9,760 bases of DNA from an uncultured Saprospiraceae bacterium (GCA_937959375.1 CALGLS010000289.1:1-9760), one strand, 5' to 3'; shown: positions 1 through 6,525, counted from the stretch's first letter. Notes: a model not told the origin generated them from the sequence alone. Numbers and translations: made by a program.

Positions 1-1110
1 ATCATTCACAGGTACGACTATGTTTACGACGATCTAGACAGTTTAATTGAAAAAGTTTATTCCTCTTATTACAAAGAACAAGACCTATATAAGTTTCATT
101 CCAAAACACAGTGGACTTATGAAAATGATAAATTAATATCAACCAAGCGATACCAATACATTGATGATGACTGGTTTTTAAAAATTGATTACAGCATTTT
201 TTATAATGACGCGGGTTGCGTTGACAGACAAGAACAAACCTTTCATATACGCCCCGGTGAAAGTAGACAACATACCTTAACTCTAGTAAATGAGTACGAT
301 TGTGCTGATCCTTGGAAAAACACCAAGGACCACTTATTCTTGGCTGATTCTCCAGCAGAAACTATCGTGACTAGAAGAAGAACCGACTCAAGTGAAATAG
401 AAATATATGACGAGTATGACGAAGATACAGATGCCTGGATTAATAAAGGAGTACTTGAAAGGAAATACAACGAACAAAATAAACTAACAGAATTCTTTAA
501 ATTATTGACAACATCCTATGTCTATGCAACTAAGTATGATTGGTTTTATGACAATACAGGTGAAAATTTAATGACTCAAATGTATAGCCTTAAACATACC
601 CTAGATGGCGAATGGGATTTGAGTACTAAAAACGAATACATCTATGACGGATTGCGAGTTAAAAAAACAATCATTAGCGATAAAAGTGGCCGTCTTAACG
701 AAATCTTACTCGACTATTATTGTGATGGTTTACTAAAGAGCAAAACGGGAATTAGGCTTAGTTCAGATGGTGGCATTCAGAAATACATCTATGAGTACGA
801 CCGAAAAATAACTTGTCCTGATGAATGTGAGCAATTAAAAGATTTGAATTTAATTATTTACCCAAACCCCGTCAAGAATTGCTTTTACATCCAAAGCGAT
901 ATTTTTCAAAAAGCATCATCTGAAATATTGATATACGATATGCGGGGTAACTTGATCCAAAGGCAGCAGGTTGTAGACCGGGTACCTCAAGTGCTAATTA
1001 CCCTAAATCAAAACGCAATTCCTAATCAAATATATATCGTTCACCTCATCAGTGAAGGTGGTTATAGTATTAGTAAGAAATTTATGATTGAACCGGTGGC
1101 AAATGAATAA
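1..1110 (+). CDS. Secreted protein with Tyr-rich beta repeats and T9SS C-terminal sorting domain (5' truncated)
   Basis: The reading frame is open from the first base of the window to a TAA stop (369 codons), so the true start lies upstream. A TTG at 340 is internal and should not be used as a start. The body is rich in Tyr, Asp and Lys, with repeated short strands such as YDYVYDD, YIYDGL and YIYEYD. These resemble YD/RHS-like or DUF4595-like beta repeats but are too degenerate to assign to a family. From about residue 280 there is a typical type A T9SS sorting tail: LNLIIYPNPVKN, then IYDMRGNLI, then IYIVHL and a final KKFMIEP. In Bacteroidota such tails direct export through the type IX system and cell-surface attachment or release. 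The signal peptide would lie outside the window. No enzymatic motif is visible, so the function beyond being surface or secreted is unknown. It lies 124 bp upstream of another T9SS cargo gene, which appears to have its own promoter. Confidence 0.88.
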   Translation: MIHRYDYVYDDLDSLIEKVYSSYYKEQDLYKFHSKTQWTYENDKLISTKRYQYIDDDWFLKIDYSIFYNDAGCVDRQEQTFHIRPGESRQHTLTLVNEYDCADPWKNTKDHLFLADSPAETIVTRRRTDSSEIEIYDEYDEDTDAWINKGVLERKYNEQNKLTEFFKLLTTSYVYATKYDWFYDNTGENLMTQMYSLKHTLDGEWDLSTKNEYIYDGLRVKKTIISDKSGRLNEILLDYYCDGLLKSKTGIRLSSDGGIQKYIYEYDRKITCPDECEQLKDLNLIIYPNPVKNCFYIQSDIFQKASSEILIYDMRGNLIQRQQVVDRVPQVLITLNQNAIPNQIYIVHLISEGGYSISKKFMIEPVANE

Positions 1111-1155
1111 TACTAGTCTCCTACTCCATTCAAAAACCTGACTAAAGGGCACAAC

Positions 1156-1191
1156 TTGGTGAAAAAAATAAGGGTGAAAGAATTAAATTTG
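1156..1191 (+). promoter_or_regulatory. Candidate Bacteroidota-type promoter for the FG-GAP repeat protein
   Basis: TAAATTTG at 1184-1191 is an exact match to the -7 consensus TAnnTTTG of Bacteroidota primary sigma factors. A TTG at 1156-1158 could be the -33 element, but its 25-nt spacing is slightly longer than the usual 17-23. Initiation a few bases downstream would give a 5' leader of about 40 nt before the ATG at 1235. The position in the short gap between two same-strand genes supports independent transcription of the downstream gene. Confidence 0.45.
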
Positions 1192-1234
1192 AATCAATCA
1201 AATCTTGTCTTTACCAAATCAAAACCATCTAGAA

Positions 1235-2725
1235 ATGCGAACCATCACACTACTCTTACTATCCATTCTCGTTCAACCCATTTTTGCACAAACATTTTCT
1301 GAGTCGACCAGTTATTCTTTTGGAGGTGTATTCGGTGGTGCTGTAGATTTTGCGGATGTAGAGGGAGACGGTGATCTTGATGTTTTGGTCACAGGTAAGA
1401 TAGGTCTTAATGATGAAACAGAAACTTCACTATACTTAAACAATGGACTTGGCGTCTACGATAAAGTTGGAAGCACCATTTTTGAAGGTGTAATGTTTGG
1501 AACCATCGACTTTTCTGATGTAGATATGGATGGCGACCAAGATGTATTGATTACAGGCGAAAACAATGACAACGAATACATTGCAGAAATCTATCTAAAC
1601 GATGGAACAGGTGAATTCTTCGAAATTCTCGACACACCATTTGATGGTGTCTTTACAAGCTCTACTGTTTTTACTGATATTGATAATGACGGTGACGAAG
1701 ATGTAATAATCGCAGGTATAAATAATGAGAATTATGGAACGACAAAACTATACACCAATGACGGCAACGGAGTATTCTCTGAGCTAATCGGTACTCCTTT
1801 TCTTGGAGTGGTTGATGCTGCTATTGATGTTGCTGATGTAGATGGCGATGGCGATTTCGACCTACTTGTTACAGGTACCAATAGCCCCGCACCTGTCTCT
1901 GGTCCAATTGCAAACCTATACATCAATAATGGAATGGGTGGTTTTAGTTTAAAAAATGACACGCCTTTTGAGCCATGTTTGGCAGGTGATATTGCTTTCG
2001 CAGATGTAGATGGTGATAATGATCAAGATGTTTTAATTACAGGATATAACAGTGATATTATTCCGAATGTTAATTTTTCAAAATTATATACAAATGATGG
2101 ACTGGGAAACTACACAGAAATAACAGGCACACCATTTAGCGGCGTTTTTCTTAGCTCTATCGCTTTTGCTGATATAGACGGAGACAATGATCAAGATGTG
2201 TTAATTACAGGTCGTGGTAACTCTGAAACACAGGCCACGGTAAGGGTAGCAATTCTTTACACAAATGATGGCTTCGGAACATTTACAGAAGTGACTAACT
2301 CCCCATTTGAACAGGTGGACTTCAGTGGAATTGCATTTGGCGATGTAGATGGCGACGAGGATCAGGATGTGATGCTAACAGGAATGATTGATGACGCTGG
2401 TTCAATAGATTACATCACAAAACTTTATATCAACGAGTCAATGACTTCTTCAATGTATGAAAGTCAGAATGATATTGGAATTAAGGTACACCCAAATCCT
2501 GTCTTAAATGAAAAATTAAACATAAGTTTTACAAGTAACAAACAACAGTCAATAAACGTATCTTTCTTAGATGTTCATGGTCGAACACTATTGTATTTTT
2601 TTAAACAAACAGTAATTGGCGAAAATAATTATTCAATTGATGTTACCGATTTTCCAAAAGGAATTTATTTCCTTAAACTGGACGATGGTCAACAGATAGG
2701 TATACGAAAGGTTGTTGTTCAGTAA
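1235..2725 (+). CDS. Secreted seven-repeat FG-GAP/VCBS beta-propeller protein with T9SS sorting tail
   Basis: The 496-residue product starts at the ATG at 1235. The frame extends 10 codons upstream to a TTG at 1205, but the ATG directly begins a signal peptide (MRTITLLLLSILVQPIFA, then Q), so the ATG is chosen. Seven repeats of 53-57 residues follow, each carrying a calcium-loop motif of the form D-V-D-G-D-G-D-x-D-V followed by L-I/V-T-G. The motifs start at about residues 41, 95, 148, 201, 257, 313 and 370. Each repeat also has a strand resembling LYxNDGxGxF. This is the FG-GAP/VCBS pattern, and seven copies fit a single integrin-like beta-propeller. The C-terminus (from IGIKVHPNPVLNEKLNISF, with VHGRTLL and GIYFLKL) is a type A T9SS sorting tail. 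The protein is therefore expected at the cell surface or in the medium, binding calcium and probably mediating adhesion or ligand binding. No catalytic domain is visible, and the ligand cannot be inferred. Confidence 0.92.
   Translation: MRTITLLLLSILVQPIFAQTFSESTSYSFGGVFGGAVDFADVEGDGDLDVLVTGKIGLNDETETSLYLNNGLGVYDKVGSTIFEGVMFGTIDFSDVDMDGDQDVLITGENNDNEYIAEIYLNDGTGEFFEILDTPFDGVFTSSTVFTDIDNDGDEDVIIAGINNENYGTTKLYTNDGNGVFSELIGTPFLGVVDAAIDVADVDGDGDFDLLVTGTNSPAPVSGPIANLYINNGMGGFSLKNDTPFEPCLAGDIAFADVDGDNDQDVLITGYNSDIIPNVNFSKLYTNDGLGNYTEITGTPFSGVFLSSIAFADIDGDNDQDVLITGRGNSETQATVRVAILYTNDGFGTFTEVTNSPFEQVDFSGIAFGDVDGDEDQDVMLTGMIDDAGSIDYITKLYINESMTSSMYESQNDIGIKVHPNPVLNEKLNISFTSNKQQSINVSFLDVHGRTLLYFFKQTVIGENNYSIDVTDFPKGIYFLKLDDGQQIGIRKVVVQ
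1355..2371 (+). repeat. Seven protein-level FG-GAP/VCBS calcium-loop repeats
   Basis: The Asp-rich loop recurs with first-Asp codons at 1355, 1517, 1676, 1835, 2003, 2171 and 2342, giving spacings of 54, 53, 53, 56, 56 and 57 codons. The loops read DVEGDGDLDV, DVDMDGDQDV, DIDNDGDEDV, DVDGDGDFDL, DVDGDNDQDV, DIDGDNDQDV and DVDGDEDQDV. Repeats five and six are the most alike, suggesting the most recent internal duplication. Confidence 0.9.
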
Positions 2726-2727
2726 AT

Positions 2728-2779
2728 GAAAAATCACAGCGACGTATGTATTGTTTATCATAAGTTGCTATGATTTTTT
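2728..2779 (+). terminator. Intrinsic terminator after the FG-GAP repeat gene
   Basis: Bases 2728-2748 pair in register with 2759-2779 around a 10-nt loop. There are only two mismatches (2737/2770 and 2744/2763), and the 2728/2779 and 2741/2766 pairs are G-T wobbles. The descending arm ends in a run of six T (2774-2779), matched by an A-run on the ascending arm, so it may also work in the opposite direction. It begins two bases after the stop codon. Confidence 0.8.
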
Positions 2780-2880
2780 CACGAGAATATTCAATAAACT
2801 GTGTCTCTGTCTTCCCGCACCTCAAATCCTAAAGGAAGCCAGACTCGCAGACACAGTTGAGTGAACATTCTCTTTTTCAC
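2775..2880. mobile_element. MITE-like 90-bp palindromic element with flanking 8-bp direct repeat
   Basis: Bases 2783-2872 form one long imperfect palindrome. GAGAATATTCA (2783-2793) pairs with TGAACATTCTC (2862-2872) with one mismatch. In the same register, AACTGTGTCT (2797-2806) pairs perfectly with AGACACAGTT (2849-2858). An inner stem (2807-2815 with 2834-2842, one mismatch) closes an 18-nt loop, leaving a 6-nt bulge at 2843-2848. The palindrome is bounded exactly by TTTTTCAC at 2775-2782 and TTTTTCAC at 2873-2880, as expected for an 8-bp target-site duplication. It encodes no protein, so it would be a non-autonomous element mobilised in trans. The terminal sequence does not let me assign an IS family. 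The alternative is a structured RNA or a second terminator, since five T follow the right arm. Confidence 0.55.
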
Positions 2881-2908
2881 AGGTATCGTATTCATCAATA
2901 GTTCATGT

Positions 2909-2974
2909 TGAAGTTGTTTAAAAATGGAGGTTAAAATTTCTTGTAAATCATCATTCTATTTTAAAACAACTTCA
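2909..2974. repeat. Long AT-rich inverted repeat
   Basis: TGAAGTTGTTT (2909-2919) followed by AAAAT (2921-2925) pairs with the segment 2958-2974. Sixteen of 17 positions match, with the single mismatch at 2920/2963, around a 32-nt loop. No T-run directly follows, so it is not a standard terminator, and no target-site duplication is seen at its ends. Confidence 0.6.
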
Positions 2975-2990
2975 GTTAAATAAAATCATC

Positions 2991-3112
2991 TCGCACCACG
3001 CTTTTTTGTAATTACTTAGGTGGAGCACACTAAATCGAGTGAAAGCGCCTTTAGGTGCGAAATGTTTGTAATAATACTAAACCGAGATTTATTCAAGCGC
3101 CTTTAGGTGCGA
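2991..3112. repeat. Cluster of the 18-bp repeat AAGCGCCTTTAGGTGCGA
   Basis: Two identical direct copies lie at 3043-3060 and 3095-3112, 52 bp apart. Both are preceded by a related motif: ACTAAATCGAG before the first and ACTAAACCGAG before the second. A shortened inverted copy, TCGCACCACGCTT, lies at 2991-3003 and can pair with the first direct copy (7-bp outer and 6-bp inner stem). Each copy is itself a small hairpin, GCGCC-TTTA-GGTGC, containing one G-T pair. It resembles a dispersed intergenic repeat; its role is unknown. Confidence 0.7.
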
Positions 3113-3359
3113 CACCCGCATTTATTTTACTCACATTAAAAATAACAACGACACCACAATTGCATTCATACTCCCCTTTCTCATCAACTTCAAACTGCTA
3201 CATTCTAAACAGTAAGTCATTAAGACTTCCTTAACACTTCGTCGAGTTTCCAACGTCATTAAACGATATTTTTAGCTATTTACCTTTAAAAAGGGCTTAT
3301 TGAGGTATATCAAAAAAGAAAATAACAACTAACATTTAATACTTATTAAGTTGCTTGAA

Positions 3360-3414
3360 ATGCTTTGATAAATAATCTATCAGAGCATAATCTAAGCATA
3401 AAACAGAATGCTTA
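3360..3414 (+). promoter_or_regulatory. Two tandem stem-loops upstream of the yqiJ-like operon
   Basis: The first stem pairs 3360-3370 (ATGCTTTGATA) with 3378-3388 (TATCAGAGCAT) around a 7-nt loop: 11 bp with one G-T pair. The second pairs TAAGCAT (3393-3399) with ATGCTTA (3408-3414), 7 perfect bp around an 8-nt loop. They lie 75-130 nt upstream of the ATG at 3489 and could be a structured 5' leader or operator sites. The direction and any ligand are unknown. Confidence 0.35.
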
Positions 3415-3488
3415 CAATTCTCCTTAGTGCTTGTTAAATTAAATTGACGCTTGCTGCTGCACAGCACTCGTCCATAAACACCTATGCC

Positions 3489-4163
3489 ATGAATGAATTA
3501 ATTCAAATTGCTTTTAGTCCTATTAATCTGGCGTACACATTCCTACTTATACTGGTCGTGTTGTACTGGTTACTGATCATTATCGGAGCAATGGACTTTG
3601 GGTCATTTGATCTAGATTTTGACTTAGATGCAGATGTTGACCTTGATGTAGATTTAGATGTGGATGTCGATGCAGATGTAAATACAGGTTCAGTTGGAGG
3701 TATAGCAAATGTGCTACAATTTTTCAACTTTGGAAAACTACCATTCATGGTGATTATGTCCTTTGTTGTACTGTCCACTTGGGCTATATCCATCTTAGCA
3801 AATTATTATTTCGGGGCGGGTTCGATCCTTTTTGCTCTGGGCCTAGTATTTCCAAATTTGTTTGTTGGATTATGTTTTACAAAAATAATTACCACGCCAC
3901 TAATTCCTGTTTTTGAAAAAATGGAATCTGGTATTGAACCAGTTGATTACGTAGGAATGACCTGTAAATTAGTGCTCCCCGCCTCTACTTCTAAGATGGG
4001 ACAAGCAGAGGTGTTAATTAAGAATAGTCCACTACTTGTGAATGTAAAAGTACACAGTGACTATACCGACAATTTAGAAAAAGGCGAAGAAGCAATCATT
4101 CTACGCAAAGAAAAAAATAAACCCTATTACTTTATAAAACGAATAAACCATGATGTTTTCTAA
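3489..4163 (+). CDS. yqiJ: YqiJ/NfeD-like membrane protein with C-terminal OB-fold (DUF1449 type)
   Basis: The 224-residue product starts at the ATG at 3489; a TTG 15 codons upstream extends the frame but adds no hydrophobic or conserved sequence. Layout: a transmembrane helix at about residues 14-34; a strongly acidic tract at 41-64 in which Asp alternates with Leu, Val, Ala or Phe; transmembrane helices at about 85-105 and 108-131; and a C-terminal soluble domain (about 150-220) with the beta-rich pattern of the NfeD/YqiJ OB-fold (YVGMTCKLVLP, GQAEVLIKN, GEEAIILRKEKN, YYFIKRI). The acidic Asp-X tract between the first two helices also occurs in other YqiJ-type proteins. NfeD-like proteins are encoded next to flotillins and are thought to act with them in membrane microdomains. 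Here a flotillin gene follows after 107 bp, matching the yqiJ-yqiK order in E. coli. Assignment rests on architecture, the acidic tract and the neighbour. Confidence 0.85.
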   Translation: MNELIQIAFSPINLAYTFLLILVVLYWLLIIIGAMDFGSFDLDFDLDADVDLDVDLDVDVDADVNTGSVGGIANVLQFFNFGKLPFMVIMSFVVLSTWAISILANYYFGAGSILFALGLVFPNLFVGLCFTKIITTPLIPVFEKMESGIEPVDYVGMTCKLVLPASTSKMGQAEVLIKNSPLLVNVKVHSDYTDNLEKGEEAIILRKEKNKPYYFIKRINHDVF

Positions 4164-4187
4164 TCCAATCGTTCCGTAAGCTTTGTC

Positions 4188-4225
4188 GACCAAAAGGTCT
4201 TCAATTCACCAGCGTTAATAAACGC
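4188..4225 (+). other. Two short hairpins between the yqiJ-like and flotillin genes
   Basis: GACC-AAAA-GGTC (4188-4199) and GCGTT-AATA-AACGC (4212-4225) are small perfect stem-loops in the 107-bp gap. Neither is followed by a T-run, so they are not convincing terminators and the two genes are probably co-transcribed. They may affect mRNA processing or translation of the flotillin. Confidence 0.3.
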
Positions 4226-4270
4226 ACGATCATCAACAGCCTATTTTGAAAATTAAAAAAATATTTAATT

Positions 4271-6370
4271 ATGTTATCACCAGTTTTTTATGTCATCATT
4301 GGAGTACTACTCCTTATAATTTTAGGAGCTTTCGCTGCTGCCGTTTCATGGTACAAGAAAGTTCCCCAAGGGCAAGCCCTAATCCGTACCGGTAGCGGAG
4401 GTACAAATGTCGTTTTCGACAAAGGGATGTTTGTCATACCTGTCTTACACATGGTAGAGCAAATGGATCTTTCCGTAAAAACAATCGAAATTGCACGTCT
4501 AAGTAAAGACGGTCTAATTTGTAAAGACAATATGCGCGCTGATATCAAAGTGGTCTTCTTTGTGCGAGTAAACAAAGAAACCTCCGACATCACCACCGTT
4601 GCTCAAACCATCGGTTGCGCTAGAGCATCTGATCCCGCAACATTAAACACACTCTTTGAAGCAAAATTCTCAGAAGCTTTAAAAACCGCAGGAAAACGTT
4701 TCGACTTTGTTGACCTATACGACTCCCGCGAAAAGTTTAAGCAAGAAATCCTCGGCATCATTGGTACCGACCTGAATGGTTACGTCCTAGACGATGCAGC
4801 GATTGATTACCTAGAGCAAACACCACTTGAGTTTTTAAGTGAAAATAATATCCTCGATTCTGAAGGTATTAAGAAAATCACGGAGCTTACCGCTACGCAG
4901 AAGATTGCTGCCAATTACCTACGTAGAGAAGAAGAGAAAACGATCAAAGAGCAAAACGTAGAAGCACAAGAAGCAATCCTCGAATACGAGCGTCAGCTAG
5001 CAGAGAAGCAGCAACGCCAATTGAGAGAGATTGCCAACATCACAGCGCGTGAAGAAGCAGAGATTACCAAAATCAATGAAGAAGAGCGTCTACGATCTCA
5101 AATGGTTCGCATTCAAACGGATGAAGAATTGGCCATTGCAGAAGAGAACAAACTTCGACAAGTTATTGTCGCAGCAAAGAACAAGGAACGTACTGAAGCA
5201 GTTGAGAATGAGCGTGTGGATAAAGAGCGTTTACTAGAGTTGACAGAGAAAGAGAAGATTGTTACCCTTGCCGAAATCGAGAAGGAGCGCGCCATCGAAC
5301 TCGAAAGAAAGAACATCCAAGATGTGATCAAAGAGCGAATTATGGTAGAGAAGAAAGTGGTCGAAGAAGAGGAGAAAATCAAGGACACTCGCGAAATCGC
5401 TACAGCAGAACGTGCTAAGCGAGTAGCAGTTATCCAAGCTGAAGAAAAAGGAGATGCTGCGATTATCGAGCATTCCAAATTAGCAGAAGCTGAAAAGCTT
5501 GCAGCAGAAATTAACGCTAGCACCATGCTGATCGACGCAGAGGCGCAGATGAATGCAGCGGAGAAAGATGCTGAAGCTCGTAAGATTAACGCAGAAGCTA
5601 AAGCTGCAGAGGAAGCGACCATTGGATTGTCAGAGGCGCAGGTCATTGAAGCAAAAGCAAAAGCCAAAGAGCACGAAGGTAGCTTAGAAGCGATTGTCAT
5701 CGAAAAGAAGGCAATTGCTGAAGCGAAAGGTGTTGAGGCAAAAGCAGAAGCGTATCGCAAGCAAGGATTAGCTGAGGCAGAAGTATTGCGCGAGAAAGGA
5801 ATGACTGAAGCTAAGGTCATGGGCGATAAGTTATCGGCTGAGGCCAAAGGCGTAGAAGAGAAAGCAATTGCTATGCAGAAGCTAGACGGTGTAGGAAAAG
5901 ACCACGAGGAGTTTAAACTACGATTGGAGAAAGAAAAGGAAATTGAGTTGGCTAGTATCAACATCCAAGGTGTCATCGCTGACGCTCAGGCAAAGGTACT
6001 TGGAGAAGCGTTTAAGACAGCAAACATTGATATCGTAGGTGGAGAATTAACCTTCGTCGACAACATCATGAATGCCATCAATCGCGGTAAGTCCATTGAC
6101 CGAACACTAGACAACAGCAAGCACTTATCAGACCTCAAAACGGGTTTAATTGGAAACGGAAGCGGCGGCGGTCTGTTAGGCAAAATCAAAGATTTGATGA
6201 GCAAAGCAGGTACAACAACCGACGACGTCAAAAACCTAACCATCTCTGCCCTACTGATGAAGATGCGCGAGAAACTGTCTGGCGAAGAAGACAGGGATGC
6301 GATCACCTTGCTAATGGAAACGGTCCGTGACCTTGACATTGGTAAGCAAATGGTCGGCAGCCTCCTCTAA
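4271..6370 (+). CDS. yqiK: YqiK-type flotillin with SPFH/band 7 domain and an extended coiled coil
   Basis: The product has 699 residues, longer than the roughly 500-550 usual for YqiK-type flotillins. An N-terminal transmembrane helix (about residues 5-27) is followed by an SPFH/band 7 domain to about residue 200. That domain includes the sequence GYVLDDAAIDYLEQTPL at 170-186, which I recognise as characteristic of this family. From about 210 to 585 runs a highly charged Ala/Glu/Lys/Arg-rich coiled coil with many EA/AE/AEAKA units. The end (about 590-699) holds ANIDIVGGELTF, a Gly-rich linker (GNGSGGG, 628-634) and a helical tail. Flotillins oligomerise on the inner membrane and organise lipid and protein microdomains, and the long coil should drive assembly. 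It follows the yqiJ-like gene and precedes a giant DUF3686 ATPase gene, suggesting one membrane-associated complex. Base composition is less AT-rich than in the flanking DNA. The ATG at 4271 is the natural start, immediately before the transmembrane helix. Confidence 0.95.
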   Translation: MLSPVFYVIIGVLLLIILGAFAAAVSWYKKVPQGQALIRTGSGGTNVVFDKGMFVIPVLHMVEQMDLSVKTIEIARLSKDGLICKDNMRADIKVVFFVRVNKETSDITTVAQTIGCARASDPATLNTLFEAKFSEALKTAGKRFDFVDLYDSREKFKQEILGIIGTDLNGYVLDDAAIDYLEQTPLEFLSENNILDSEGIKKITELTATQKIAANYLRREEEKTIKEQNVEAQEAILEYERQLAEKQQRQLREIANITAREEAEITKINEEERLRSQMVRIQTDEELAIAEENKLRQVIVAAKNKERTEAVENERVDKERLLELTEKEKIVTLAEIEKERAIELERKNIQDVIKERIMVEKKVVEEEEKIKDTREIATAERAKRVAVIQAEEKGDAAIIEHSKLAEAEKLAAEINASTMLIDAEAQMNAAEKDAEARKINAEAKAAEEATIGLSEAQVIEAKAKAKEHEGSLEAIVIEKKAIAEAKGVEAKAEAYRKQGLAEAEVLREKGMTEAKVMGDKLSAEAKGVEEKAIAMQKLDGVGKDHEEFKLRLEKEKEIELASINIQGVIADAQAKVLGEAFKTANIDIVGGELTFVDNIMNAINRGKSIDRTLDNSKHLSDLKTGLIGNGSGGGLLGKIKDLMSKAGTTTDDVKNLTISALLMKMREKLSGEEDRDAITLLMETVRDLDIGKQMVGSLL

Positions 6371-6431
6371 GACGCAAAGGTGTAACTGCTCAATACTTTT
6401 GAGTTGATTGCACTGAGCTATGCAAACGCAA

Positions 6432-6458
6432 GCCCTGCCTGCCAATGGCGGGTGGGGT
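6432..6458 (+). other. GC-rich RNA hairpin downstream of the flotillin gene
   Basis: Bases 6432-6443 pair with 6447-6458 around an AAT triloop, giving 12 continuous pairs in + strand RNA. Four are G-U (at 6432, 6436, 6437 and 6440). On the opposite strand the same positions would be A-C mismatches, so the fold favours the + strand transcript. There is no T-run after it. It resembles the CCTGCC/GGCAGG type of intergenic palindrome; family membership is inferred. Confidence 0.5.
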
Positions 6459-6464
6459 ACTTTG

Positions 6465-6504
6465 AGAATTAGAATTAGAATTAGAATTGGAATTAGAATT
6501 GGAA
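6465..6504. repeat. Hexanucleotide tandem array (AGAATT)n
   Basis: The array contains AGAATT x4, GGAATT, AGAATT and a partial GGAA: about 6.7 units of 6 bp. Two of the units carry an A-to-G change at the first base. It is non-coding and lies between two hairpins. Confidence 0.9.
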
Positions 6505-6525
6505 CCTGTCTGGCCGCCAGGCAAG
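6505..6525. repeat. Small GC-rich palindrome
   Basis: CCTGTCTGG (6505-6513) pairs with CCAGGCAAG (6517-6525) around the loop CCG, with one mismatch and one G-T pair. It resembles the palindrome at 6432-6458 in sequence (CCTG/CAGG core), so both may be degraded copies of one intergenic repeat. Confidence 0.4.

Larger units (their letters stand above)
2881..3488. other. Non-coding, palindrome-rich intergenic region
   Basis: No credible coding sequence is present on either strand in this roughly 600-bp stretch. It holds an AT-rich long stem (2909-2974), an 18-bp repeat cluster (2991-3112) and two stem-loops (3360-3414) upstream of the yqiJ-like gene. Between 3120 and 3355 I see only AT-rich DNA without recognisable sites. 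A TACCTTTA at 3281-3288 is one base off the -7 consensus but has no -33 TTG. The promoter for the downstream operon should lie somewhere here but could not be placed with confidence. Confidence 0.6.

Noticed and set aside
340..342. TTG as a start for the first protein
   Set aside because: The frame is open without a stop back to base 1 with the same Tyr/Asp-rich repeat style, so the gene begins before the window.
1205..1207. TTG start for the FG-GAP repeat protein
   Set aside because: The ATG at 1235 starts directly at a clean signal peptide; the 10 extra residues are polar and would bury it.
3444..3446. TTG start for the yqiJ-like gene
   Set aside because: The 15 added residues have no family resemblance, and the ATG at 3489 places the first membrane helix near the N-terminus as expected.
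3503..3793. A 96-codon - strand frame rich in Ser, Thr and Lys
   Set aside because: Its low-complexity segment is the complement of the Asp-X tract of the yqiJ-like gene.
5031..5237. A 68-codon + strand frame inside the flotillin gene
   Set aside because: It overlaps the well-supported flotillin frame and has no recognisable content.
5113..5976. A 287-codon open frame on the - strand, very rich in Ser, Ala and Phe
   Set aside because: It is the mirror of the Ala/Glu/Lys coiled-coil part of the flotillin gene. The Ser-rich, low-complexity composition follows from the complement of GAA/GCA/AAG codons, and no domain or start signal is visible.
6394..6401. TACTTTTG as a -7 box for an ATPase promoter
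   Set aside because: The 8-mer is an exact TAnnTTTG match, but no TTG lies 17-23 bases upstream and it overlaps a small hairpin, so it could be chance.
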